From Actinomycetota bacterium (lineage in GTDB: Bacteria > Actinomycetota > Actinomycetes > Streptosporangiales > Streptosporangiaceae): DNA of 49,436 nucleotides. The notes below the pieces were generated by a model. The model searched no databases. It saw only the letters and a program-made list of their open reading frames with translations, and was not told the origin of the DNA. The DNA is taken from assembly GCA_003168255.1 (NCBI GenBank), contig PMSU01000110.1:1-49436 (forward strand), given 5' to 3'. The translations under genes and the position numbers were made by a program. Positions 34,901-42,333 of this stretch are shown piece by piece. Position 1 is the first letter of the stretch, and every line of letters starts with the position of its first letter.

Positions 34901-36455
34901 CCTGCCGGTGCTGATCGTGGCGGGTAACGGCCCAGACGGCCTTGCCGCCGCGATCGGCGAGGTGAGCAAGGACCTGGCTGGCTCGGTGATCGAGGCGGCC
35001 GGGCCGCCCTGCACGCCGCTCGCGGACCGCTCGGTCGCGCTGCTCAACAGGGGAACCCCCGGCTGCGTGGTGACCCCGGACGGCACACTGAACATCTCGC
35101 TGATGCGGTCCTGCAGCGCGTGGCCGAGCGGAGTCTGGATCGACGGCGAGAAGCGCACCGCTCCCGACGGCAGCAGCTTTGCCTGGCAGCACTGGAGTCA
35201 CACGTTCGAGTACGCCCTCGCCGCCGGACCCGGCGACTGGCGGACGGCGGGTTTCGCCGCGGCGGGCGAGGACTACAACCAGCAGGTGCTGACCTGCGAG
35301 ACGGATCTGCACGACGGCCCGATGCCCGGGGAGGCAAGCCTGTGCTCGGTGCAGCCTCCGGCCATCACCCTGACCGCGCTCAAGCCGCGCGGCAACCCGC
35401 TCGCCTCGGGCCGGCCAGGATCGCCCAACCAGTCCGACGGCGTGCTTGTCAGGCTGCGGGAGACGACCGGGCGTCCGGCGCAGGCTCGGATCCGCCTACC
35501 GGATGCGGTCCGCGCCCGCACCACCGACCTGCTGGAAGAGACGGACGGCGAGTGGCTGCCGGTGCAGGACGGCGACGCCATTGTCGACGTGCCGGCCGCG
35601 GGCATGGCGTCGCTGCTACTCCAGGCGCCGCAGGCCGACGAACCCGACCAGCCCGCTGGCGGCCTGGTCACCGGCACCGAGCCCGCCCAGCCGGTCTATA
35701 CCCGCTACTGGCTGCACGGCAAGGGCCCCGCCCCAGCAGGGAACCTGCCGGTCGCCGTGCATGTCCGGCCCGGCCGCTGCGCGATGGCGGCGGACGGGAC
35801 CGCCGCGTTGCACGTGACGGTCGGCTGCGGCCCCGAGCCGGCCACCGGCCAGGTAGAACTCGACGTACCGGCCGGCCTGACGGCGCAGTACGGCCAGCCA
35901 CTCAACTACGACCTGCCGGCCGGCGGGCATGCGGCCTGGGATATCACCGTCCGGGCCGCGCCAGGAGTCGGCGCCGGGCGCTACTTCGTCGCGGCGCGGA
36001 TCCGCGACAGTCTCGGCCAGCTGCTCGAGGACGCCGCGCTGGTGGCCATCGGTGAGTCGGCCGCGCCCGATATCAACCTGCCGCTCGACGAACTGCTGCC
36101 GCTGATCGAGGCAGACCAGCAGGCTGCGGCGGACGAGATCGACATTGCCGTGGTCAGTGCCGATGTCACTGTCGCACCAGGCCAGCAGGGTGAGCTGGCG
36201 ATCAGGATCAGCAACCGGATCGCCTCGCAGATAAGGGGCGAGGTCCAGCTGGTTTCTCCGTTCGGCAGCTGGCAGCTGCTCGGGCCGTGGACGCTCGGCT
36301 TTGCCGCCGAACCGGGCGCCGGCGTCACCCTTCGCTATCCGGTGGTGGTGCCTGCCAGCGCGCGGCCGGGTGCGCAGTGGTGGGCGGTGGCCAAGGTGAT
36401 GTACTTCGGCCGGGTGCGGTACTCCCCGGCCACGGCGGTGACGGTCAGCCGCTGA
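31989..36455 (+). CDS. large alpha-mannosidase (GH38) with C-terminal beta domains
   Basis: A 1488-residue GH38 enzyme, about 450 residues longer than usual bacterial members. After about 110 residues of N-terminal beta structure the catalytic domain starts with VSHFHYDPVWWDTQ (metal His and Asp), FVLAEIDYLKPHF and the nucleophile Asp249 in WMLDAFGHDPGYPG. HHDAITGTESDQVYLD marks the helical bundle; GH38C beta domains follow. The extra C-terminal part (from about residue 1230) contains an NEW3-type domain (VTVAPGQQGELAIRISN). No signal peptide was found. GTG 31989 is the start; CACGAT 6 nt upstream may be its -10 box. Confidence 0.9.
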   Translation: MRISSVESTDLFGGTKVRPLQIIRVTVVGAGRRRRRDRDAQVTVRVQGAGVSTPFPAVISGLEPDAEQAVEIGVEIAAPHQPGSVRSVTVIAETAGSRAEEQAEITAAETGWTMWMVSHFHYDPVWWDTQGQFTESRLMLPDSHGNLPAVRTAFELVTLHLDAARRDPDYKFVLAEIDYLKPHFDCHPEDRADLRRFIADGRIEIVGGNYNEPNTNLTSAESTIRNAIYGIGYQRDVLGADPRTAWMLDAFGHDPGYPGLMAAAGLTSSAWARGPFHQWGPHQTVGSNDRMQFPSEFEWISPDGSGLVTSYMANHYGAGWVTHRAPDLQAAERAAYEQFQQLAPVAATRNVLLPVGSDHVIPSRWATGIHRDWNERYVWPRFVTALPSEFFAAVRGDAAAADIWITPQTRDMNPVYTGKDVSYIDTKQAQRAGEIAVTDAERLATLAWLASAQYAAPDGAAAFRYPAESLDKAWRQLVFGAHHDAITGTESDQVYLDLLGGWREAWQRGDDARQAAASYLAGLISTSVGEHTVEQPHGAVVVFNTLSRPRSAMAQITLSLPAEAVRWVSLLDQWGGRVPCLAEGITRHDDGSLAELTLTFLAADLPALGYGRYLIVAEPEAPAEAGWQPVEGTAIENDAFAVQADPARGGALSRIHDKRLGTGLLREGTVGNELVVQEEYALHPRWNEGQWLLSPKGPGRGLAASQARVRAERCAVGSRLVTECIDGDLRIIQETVLWDGAERIEFRTHVDGSIGQDRLLRVRFPADVPGGLPVYQTATAVIGRPPGAADTDVASNWFTLDNPAHEWFGVGSTARVAVRTPEGQRQMQAIGVAEVISPVMPNGAAAPDDESGQLDTEPAKDHVGAGACRGAIRELMATLASQGVTATCSRADGPRYGAIDLDSNLPDFRISLGDGDQNPFTAEVLAAADPACAKDLQEQLQLTGSARIWVPASRSREEVFAPGTDARAARDLPVLIVAGNGPDGLAAAIGEVSKDLAGSVIEAAGPPCTPLADRSVALLNRGTPGCVVTPDGTLNISLMRSCSAWPSGVWIDGEKRTAPDGSSFAWQHWSHTFEYALAAGPGDWRTAGFAAAGEDYNQQVLTCETDLHDGPMPGEASLCSVQPPAITLTALKPRGNPLASGRPGSPNQSDGVLVRLRETTGRPAQARIRLPDAVRARTTDLLEETDGEWLPVQDGDAIVDVPAAGMASLLLQAPQADEPDQPAGGLVTGTEPAQPVYTRYWLHGKGPAPAGNLPVAVHVRPGRCAMAADGTAALHVTVGCGPEPATGQVELDVPAGLTAQYGQPLNYDLPAGGHAAWDITVRAAPGVGAGRYFVAARIRDSLGQLLEDAALVAIGESAAPDINLPLDELLPLIEADQQAAADEIDIAVVSADVTVAPGQQGELAIRISNRIASQIRGEVQLVSPFGSWQLLGPWTLGFAAEPGAGVTLRYPVVVPASARPGAQWWAVAKVMYFGRVRYSPATAVTVSR

Positions 36456-36576
36456 CGCCGCCGAGCGCCGCAAGGCGGCTTTCCAGGGCGTCAAGCCTGC
36501 GGGTGATCTGGCCAATGGTCTCCACGCCCGCCTGATGGGGTTATCCATGGGGTTGTATCTGGGCGCATGCCGCCGG

Positions 36577-37032
36577 TCAACAGCTAGCCAGACCGGCGGC
36601 CGCGGTTCGAACTGAGTGCAGGAGCGCGTCGATGTCATCCCCCTTCTCGACAAAGGCGACAGCCCCTGCCGCCAGGGCGGCACGGCGAAGGCCGCTTCGG
36701 ATGCTCATGGCTACTACGGAACAGCCCGGCTTCCGGCTCATGCTGCGCACGAGTCCCAAGCCGGTGCTTTCGTCCGGGAGAAGGACGTCTATCAGGGCGA
36801 CGGAGGGATCGGCGGCCGACGCCATGGCCAGAGTTGTCGCGGCGTCGGCGGCCTCACCCACCACCAGCAGGTCGGCCTCGAGGGCGATGGTCTCGCGGAT
36901 GGCGGCCCGTACCCGGGCGTCATCGTCGACTATCAGCACCCGGATGAGCTCGCAGGGCCCGTGCGGCACTGGACTGGCGAAGCACGGATCGTCGTCGATG
37001 CGGATGTTGGGCGGGACGGTCGGGCAGGTCAT
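36577..37032 (-). CDS. single-domain response regulator (receiver only)
   Basis: A 151-residue protein with a poorly conserved 30-residue N-terminal extension and one receiver domain: acidic pocket IVDDDARV, phospho-acceptor Asp82 in ALIDVLLPD, Ser in VAMSIRS and Lys in FVEKGDD. There is no DNA-binding domain. It resembles NarL-type receivers in sequence and probably exchanges phosphate with the split kinase upstream at 37801-39215. Start ATG 37032; a start nearer the receiver is possible. Confidence 0.82.
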   Translation of the reverse strand: MTCPTVPPNIRIDDDPCFASPVPHGPCELIRVLIVDDDARVRAAIRETIALEADLLVVGEAADAATTLAMASAADPSVALIDVLLPDESTGLGLVRSMSRKPGCSVVAMSIRSGLRRAALAAGAVAFVEKGDDIDALLHSVRTAAAGLASC

Positions 37033-37118
37033 AACTCACTGTGACCCGGGTCGCCGATCGCGACATCGGTCCGATGACGGGCCTCTGCTCTGCTGAATGA
37101 CGCAGGGCGCCCGTCGGT

Positions 37119-37799
37119 CTAGCGTCCGGTACCGGGCGCCAGGCCTTCTCGTACCGCCCACAATGCAGCCTGTGTACGTGAGACGAGGCCGAGTTTGGAC
37201 AGGATGGCCGAGACGTGGGTGCGGGCGGTACGCTCGCTGACCACCAGGGTCTGGGCGATCTGGCGGTTGGAAGCTCCCTCGGCTACCAGCGTGAGTACCT
37301 CCCGTTCGCGTGGGGTCAGGCTGCTGTCAGGGCGGCGCGGCCTGCGGATTGAGTCGGCGAGGAGCCGGGCGACGGTGGGGTCCAGATGCATCTGGCCGGC
37401 GGTCGCAGCACGGATGGCCTGGGCGACCTGGTCTGCGTCGGCGTCCTTGAGCAGGTAGCCAGCGGCGCCGGCCTCGAGTGCGTCGCGGACCGTCGCTTCT
37501 TCGACGAAGCTGGTCATGGCGACTACTTCGATGACGGGCCAGCGGGATTTGATCTGGCGGGTGGCGTTGATGCCGTCCATGACCGGCATCAACATGTCCA
37601 TCAAAACCACGTCGGGGAGACCGCCGCTCGGTTCCATCGCGGCGATGCGGTCGAGGGCCTGCTGACCGTCTCCGGCTTCTCCGATCACGGCAATGTCGTC
37701 GACCTGTTCGAGGTAGGCCGACACTCCGCTGCGCACGACCCGGTGGTCATCGACCAGCAATACCCGGATGGGTCCGGCGGCCTCTGCGTCACTGGGCAC
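37119..37799 (-). CDS. NarL/LuxR-family response regulator
   Basis: A 226-residue regulator. Receiver: VDDHRVVR acidic pair, phospho-acceptor Asp68 in VLMDMLMPVMDG, VAMTSF and the Lys in YLLKDAD. GerE helix-turn-helix: LTPREREVLTLVAEGASNRQIA and ARTHVSAILSKLGL. GTG 37799 is 1 nt downstream of the kinase stop, so kinase and regulator are co-translated; the frame extends to 37982 inside the kinase gene but lacks homology there. Cognate partner of the HisKA_3 kinase at 37801-38643. Confidence 0.9.
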   Translation of the reverse strand: MPSDAEAAGPIRVLLVDDHRVVRSGVSAYLEQVDDIAVIGEAGDGQQALDRIAAMEPSGGLPDVVLMDMLMPVMDGINATRQIKSRWPVIEVVAMTSFVEEATVRDALEAGAAGYLLKDADADQVAQAIRAATAGQMHLDPTVARLLADSIRRPRRPDSSLTPREREVLTLVAEGASNRQIAQTLVVSERTARTHVSAILSKLGLVSRTQAALWAVREGLAPGTGR

Positions 37800-37800
37800 G

Positions 37801-38643
37801 TCATCCCGCCTTCGGCTGATCGGGTCGGGTGCGAGGCAGCGAGACCTCCACGATGGTGCCGGAGTTTGGCTCGCTGCTGATAGTGAGCTCGGCGCCGATG
37901 GCCTCGGCGCGCTGCGCCATCGTGGAGAGCCCCAGGTGCCCGGCGCGCTTGACCTTCGGGTCGAAGCCAGCCCTGTCATCACTCACGGTCAACCGCAGCA
38001 CGCTCGCCTGCGCCACGACCGTCACGGCGGCGCTTCCCGCGTGAGCGTGCTTGACCACGTTATGCAGGGCTTCTGACACGATGCGATACAAGTGCTCTTC
38101 AACTCCGGCCGCCAGCTCTAGTCGCTGCTCGGGTCCGTGCACCGCGATGGTCACCAGCTCTCGAGCGCTCAGGGCCGCTCCCTGTTTGCGGAGGGCAGCC
38201 ACCAGGCCCTCCTCGGCCAAGGCCCCTGGGCGGAGTTCAAAGATCAGTGCCCGCATCTCCGCTAGCGCCCCCCTGGTCAGCTCGGCCAGCTGGGTGATGG
38301 AACGGCCCAGCGGCGCCGTCTCGTCCAAACCCGCCTTGGCCATGGACAGCTGGGCGGCCCGGGCGTGCATGGTCATCGAGAACAGGGCCTGGCTCACTGA
38401 GTCGTGCAGCTCACGGGCCAACCGGGTCCGCTCGAGTGCGGCCGCCAGCCGGGCGTTGATGACCACGACGGCGGCCTGGTTGGCCAGCGCGGTGAAAAAG
38501 GCGAGCTCCGCGTCGCCAGGCCCGGCCACCCCCGACGGCAGAAACACCCCCAGGAAGCCGATCAGCTCGTCTTCCCAGGACAAGGGCACGTAAATCGCGC
38601 CCTGCCAGTCCAGGCCCGCCAGCGCGGCAGCAAAGCCTCTCAT
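37801..38643 (-). CDS. histidine kinase, C-terminal part (half GAF + HisKA_3 + HATPase)
   Basis: A 280-residue frame whose kinase core is intact: phospho-acceptor His in LARELHDSVSQALFS, ALAEMRALIFELRP, N-box EALHNVVKHAHAG and G-box DDRAGFDP, HLGLSTMAQRAEA. The N-terminus (GLDWQGAIYVPLSW, LIGFLGVFLPSG) is only the second half of a GAF domain. Reading the other frame upstream of ATG 38643 continues the GAF (DFEASPI) for about 10 codons, so this looks like the 3' part of a longer PAS-GAF kinase. It overlaps the PAS ORF by 4 bp and could still be expressed. Confidence 0.82.
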   Translation of the reverse strand: MRGFAAALAGLDWQGAIYVPLSWEDELIGFLGVFLPSGVAGPGDAELAFFTALANQAAVVVINARLAAALERTRLARELHDSVSQALFSMTMHARAAQLSMAKAGLDETAPLGRSITQLAELTRGALAEMRALIFELRPGALAEEGLVAALRKQGAALSARELVTIAVHGPEQRLELAAGVEEHLYRIVSEALHNVVKHAHAGSAAVTVVAQASVLRLTVSDDRAGFDPKVKRAGHLGLSTMAQRAEAIGAELTISSEPNSGTIVEVSLPRTRPDQPKAG

Positions 38644-39215
38644 GATCGGACTGGCCTCGAAGTCCGACCGGGGGTCCCGCTCCCGAGCAACTGGGCCGAC
38701 TGAGCCAAGGCGTTCGCGGTGCGCGCCGCGACTCCGGGACCGGTCAGGTCACGCAGGATGACCACACAGTGGGAATCCCCGGTTATGTCGAGGGCGAAGG
38801 TCACACACATGTCCCGCTCGACATCGTCCGAGCCGCGCAAGACACAGAAGAACGGGGCGGCCGCTTCGCCGACATGCGTGGGCAGGCGAGCCAGGATCCT
38901 GACGTGCTCCCCCATCGCGAAGCTGTCCAAGAAGTCCCGGCCCAGCAACTCCTCGATCGGCTGGCCCAGGACTCGGCAGGCCGCCGGGTTCGCATAGACA
39001 TAGCGCCGGTCGGCATCGATGACGGTGATCCCGTCCCCGGTGCGCGCCAGCACACCGGCCAGGCCCGCTAGGCCCTGCGCCTCGGCGCTCGCGAGCGCCG
39101 GGGCTTCAGCGATATCGCGGAGCCCACCGGCTCTCTCACTCCGCGCTCCCCGCTCGTCACTGTCAGACACAGTCTTGCTCAGCTCCGCTCGACCGGCCGT
39201 CCGATGGCAACTCAT
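38640..39215 (-). CDS. PAS-domain protein, apparent N-terminal part of a broken histidine kinase
   Basis: A 191-residue frame with a PAS domain (ARTGDGITVIDADRRYVYANPAACRVLG, ELLGRDFLDSF, VILRDLTG). The conserved helix after the PAS (ARTANALAQSAQLLGSGTPG) normally leads into a GAF domain; here the frame runs on for eight unrelated residues and stops. The GAF second half starts in another frame right after. I infer an internal deletion with frameshift in a PAS-GAF-HisKA_3 kinase. TGA/ATG overlap (ATGA) means the halves may still be coupled and co-function. Confidence 0.7.
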   Translation of the reverse strand: MSCHRTAGRAELSKTVSDSDERGARSERAGGLRDIAEAPALASAEAQGLAGLAGVLARTGDGITVIDADRRYVYANPAACRVLGQPIEELLGRDFLDSFAMGEHVRILARLPTHVGEAAAPFFCVLRGSDDVERDMCVTFALDITGDSHCVVILRDLTGPGVAARTANALAQSAQLLGSGTPGRTSRPVRS

Positions 39216-39400
39216 TGCCGCTTCGGCCCGCCGTACCGTTTGTCCACCATCTCACGGAGCAGGCCTACGTCATTGCGCTGAGGGCAGTGCCGTCACTTGC
39301 CGGGGCTCACATCCAGTCTTTTGGCCGGTGTGCCCGCCGGGCTAGCGGCGCAGGATCGAGACGTCCACTTCCCGTCGCACCTCGAAAGGAGCATCTCCTC

Positions 39401-40033
39401 ATGTCCTCCCTGACTCAGGCAATGGTCATCAACGCGGTCGTCCTGTTCGCCGTGCTGGAAGCTGACATCGGCCCGCACCGCAAGATCGGCTGGTTCCGCC
39501 TGGTCCGTCCGCTGCTGCTGGCCGGCGCGATCGTCCCGCTGTACCTCACGGCACTAGCCAGCCACGGCACAGACTTGGCGCTCGAGATCGCCGGCGCCAC
39601 CGCCGGGCTGCTGCTCGGTCTTCTCACCACGTCACTCATGCGCGTTTATCGCAGCCCCAAGACCGGTAGGACGGCTAGCCGCGCCGGCTTCGGTTATGCC
39701 GCCGTGTGGACCATCATCATCGGCGCCCGCGCCGCATTCTCCTACGGCTCCTATCACTGGTTCAGTTCGCCGCTGAGCACCTGGATGAGCGACCACCAGG
39801 TCAGCGCCGACGCCATCACGAACACTCTCATCCTGATGGCCGTCGCCATGGTCCTCACCCGCACCGTCGCCATGGCCACCCGCGCGGCAATCGCACCACA
39901 CGCAGCACCACACGCCGTCCCCGCGCTCGTCGCGGTGAACCGGCATGCCCGTACCGGTGTCGGCGACACCGCCGCATCGACCGCCAGGGACACGTCAGCC
40001 GCCTCGCCCGCCACTTCCCGCAAGGTTGCCTGA
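39401..40033 (+). CDS. integral membrane protein of unknown function
   Basis: A 210-residue protein with about five hydrophobic segments (AMVINAVVLFAVL, LLLAGAIVPLYL, ATAGLLLGLLTTSL, FGYAAVWTIIIGARAAFSYG, ITNTLILMAVAMVL) and an Ala/Thr-rich C-terminal tail. AAAGGAG is 9 nt before ATG 39401; the frame is open from 39215 but the upstream residues are polar and unlike the protein. The stop overlaps the MMPL gene start (TGATG). It resembles small actinobacterial membrane proteins of the DUF1453 sort; function unknown. Confidence 0.75.
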   Translation: MSSLTQAMVINAVVLFAVLEADIGPHRKIGWFRLVRPLLLAGAIVPLYLTALASHGTDLALEIAGATAGLLLGLLTTSLMRVYRSPKTGRTASRAGFGYAAVWTIIIGARAAFSYGSYHWFSSPLSTWMSDHQVSADAITNTLILMAVAMVLTRTVAMATRAAIAPHAAPHAVPALVAVNRHARTGVGDTAASTARDTSAASPATSRKVA

Positions 40034-42276
40034 TGATTTCCCTGGCCCGCTGGTGCTTCACCCATCGCAAGAGGGTCATCGCAGCCTGGCTGCTGGCGCT
40101 GATCGTCGTCCTCGGGGTGAGCCAGAAAGTCGGCAGTGACTTCAACTCCAACTTCAACCTGCCCAACACCGACTCACAAGCCGCGGTCAGCCTCTTGACC
40201 AAGAACTTCCCGGCCGCCTCCGGTGAGGGCGACCAGGTCGTGCTCCAGGCCACGCACGGCAGCACCATACGGACCGCATCGGTGCGGACAGCGGTCACCG
40301 CGGCCCTGGCCAAGGTGGCCAGGGTGCCCGGCGTCGAAGTAGTCACCAGCCCCTACAGCGCAGCAGGCGGAGCCCAGATCAGCCGCGACGGCACCGTCGC
40401 CTTCGCGACCGTGACCTGGAACAAGACCGCCGCCAAGGTAACCGACGCGGACGCCAAGAACCTGATCGCGGCGGCCGAGTCAGCCGACAGCGCCGCCGTG
40501 CACGTCTCGCTCAGCGGTCAGTCCATCTCGAGCGAGGAAGGCTCAGGCCCCGGGCTATCGGTGGCAGTCGGCGTGATCGCCGCCTTCATCATCCTGTTCA
40601 TCGTCTTCGGCGGCGCCGCGCTCGCCGCGCTGCTGCCGCTGCTCACCGCTGTCCTCGCGCTGCTGATCGGCACCTCTGCGATCGGGTTGCTAACGCACGC
40701 CTTCGACGTGGCCAGTGTGTCCAGCGACCTCGCCATCCTGATCGGACTCGGGGTCGGGGTCGACTACGGCCTGTTCATCATCAGCCGGCACCGCAGCGGC
40801 GTGAAAGCCGGACTGTCCTACGAGGACGCAGCCGCGCAGGCGGTGAACACCTCGGGTCGCACCGTCCTGTTCGCCGGCCTCACCGTCTGCATCGCCCTGC
40901 TGGGCCAGTTCGCCCTCGGCATCAGCTTCCTCTACGGCCTGTCGATCTCATCGGCCATCGCAGTGGCGCTGACCATGGCCACCTCACTGACGTTCCTGCC
41001 CGCCATGCTCGGCTTCCTCGGGCCCAGGGTGCTGTCCCGGCGCGAGCGCGCCGCGCTCGCCGCCACCGGGACCCAGTCCGGCGACGCGACCGGGTTCTGG
41101 CTGCGGTGGGCGAGGTTCATCGAGGCTCGCAAGGTCTTGGTCGCCCTCGGCTCGCTGGGCATCGTCGTCGCGATCGCGCTGCCGATCTTCGGCCTACGGC
41201 TGGGATCATCCGACGCCAGCACCGACCCGTCCAGCTCCACCACGCACCAGGCCTACGCGGCCCTGTCCGCCGGATTCGGACCTGGCTTGACCGGACCGCT
41301 CGAGCTCGTCGGGCAGGTCTCGACGCCGGCTGACACCGCCGCGTTCGACCGGCTGCTGACCACCGCGGCGCACACCCCTGGCGTGGCGGCGGTGACACCG
41401 CTGATCACTTCACCGAACGGGAAAGTGGTCCTGGCCACGGTCTATCCCAGCACCAGCCCGCAGGACAAGCAGACCATTGCCCTGGTCAACGACCTGCGCC
41501 ATGACCTCATCCCCCGAGCCCAAGCAGGCACCAGCCTGAATGTCCACGTCGGCGGTGTGACCGCCACCGACATCGACTTCTCCCGCGTGCTGTCGCAGAA
41601 GCTGCCGCTGTTCATCGTCGTCGTCGTTCTGCTCGCGTTCGTGCTGCTGATGGCCGTGTTCCGCAGCCTGCTCATCCCGCTCGTGGCCGCGGTCATGAAC
41701 CTGCTCTCGGTCGGAGCAGCTCTCGGCGCCTTGAACGCCGTCTTCAACTGGGGCTGGGGGGGCTCGATAATCGGGCTGTCGGGTAAGGGGCCCATCGACG
41801 CCTTCATCCCGGTCCTGCTGTTCTCGGTGCTGTTCGGCTTGTCCATGGACTACGAGGTCTACCTCGTGTCCCGCATCCAGGAGGAGTGGCAGCACCTGCG
41901 CCGCCCCGGCGGTCGCGACGCAACGCTAACCGGCGGATACGCAGCCCGTCGCAACCACCGGGCCATCGTCAACGGCCAAGCCAAGAGCGGCCGGATCATC
42001 TGCGCGGCCGCCATCATCATGGTCCTGGTCTTCGGGTCGTTCCTGCTCAACGGCTCGCGCCTGCTACAGGAGTTCGGTTTCGGTCTCGGGTTCGCCGTCC
42101 TTGTCGACGCACTGGTCATCCGCAGCGTTCTGGTCCCCGCGATCATGCACCTCATCGGCCCGCGCGACTGGGCACTGCCGAGATGGCTGGACCGCGTCCT
42201 GCCCAACCTGTCCATCGAGGCCGCCGACCAGTCCACCGACACACCCACACCCCAGCACCCCGTCGCAGTCTCATAA
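40033..42276 (+). CDS. MMPL-family RND transporter
   Basis: A 747-residue RND-superfamily exporter. Layout: first span (VIAAWLLALIVVLGV), a 170-residue external loop, spans 2-6 with the family motif GLGVGVDYGLFIISRHR, a second external loop, then spans 7-12 with FGLSMDYEVYLVSRIQEEW. Acidic residues inside both GxxxDY motifs are typical proton-relay positions. Such proteins export lipids or small hydrophobic molecules. ATG 40033 overlaps the upstream stop (TGATG). A strong terminator follows 4 nt after the gene. Confidence 0.92.
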   Translation: MISLARWCFTHRKRVIAAWLLALIVVLGVSQKVGSDFNSNFNLPNTDSQAAVSLLTKNFPAASGEGDQVVLQATHGSTIRTASVRTAVTAALAKVARVPGVEVVTSPYSAAGGAQISRDGTVAFATVTWNKTAAKVTDADAKNLIAAAESADSAAVHVSLSGQSISSEEGSGPGLSVAVGVIAAFIILFIVFGGAALAALLPLLTAVLALLIGTSAIGLLTHAFDVASVSSDLAILIGLGVGVDYGLFIISRHRSGVKAGLSYEDAAAQAVNTSGRTVLFAGLTVCIALLGQFALGISFLYGLSISSAIAVALTMATSLTFLPAMLGFLGPRVLSRRERAALAATGTQSGDATGFWLRWARFIEARKVLVALGSLGIVVAIALPIFGLRLGSSDASTDPSSSTTHQAYAALSAGFGPGLTGPLELVGQVSTPADTAAFDRLLTTAAHTPGVAAVTPLITSPNGKVVLATVYPSTSPQDKQTIALVNDLRHDLIPRAQAGTSLNVHVGGVTATDIDFSRVLSQKLPLFIVVVVLLAFVLLMAVFRSLLIPLVAAVMNLLSVGAALGALNAVFNWGWGGSIIGLSGKGPIDAFIPVLLFSVLFGLSMDYEVYLVSRIQEEWQHLRRPGGRDATLTGGYAARRNHRAIVNGQAKSGRIICAAAIIMVLVFGSFLLNGSRLLQEFGFGLGFAVLVDALVIRSVLVPAIMHLIGPRDWALPRWLDRVLPNLSIEAADQSTDTPTPQHPVAVS

Positions 42277-42279
42277 CCC

Positions 42280-42321
42280 GCAGGCGGGTCCGGGATCTCT
42301 CCCGGGCCCGCCTGCCGTTTT
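42280..42321 (+). terminator. strong intrinsic terminator after the MMPL gene
   Basis: GCAGGCGGGTCCGGG and CCCGGGCCCGCCTGC form a 15-bp stem with one T/G wobble, a 6-nt loop, and CGTTTT after it. It lies between convergent MMPL and MFS genes and may work in both directions. Confidence 0.85.
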
Positions 42322-42333
42322 CGGGCGTGCGGG

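Noticed and set aside
33699..35312. 537-codon minus-strand frame antisense to the GH38 gene
   Set aside because: A shadow of the alpha-mannosidase coding frame; no recognisable domain.
36445..36525. 26-codon minus-strand ORF with coiled-coil pattern (ETIGQITRRLDALESRLAAL)
   Set aside because: The heptad pattern is suggestive, but there is no ribosome binding site, a stop codon lies just upstream and it overlaps the GH38 3' end. It could be the tail of a lost gene.
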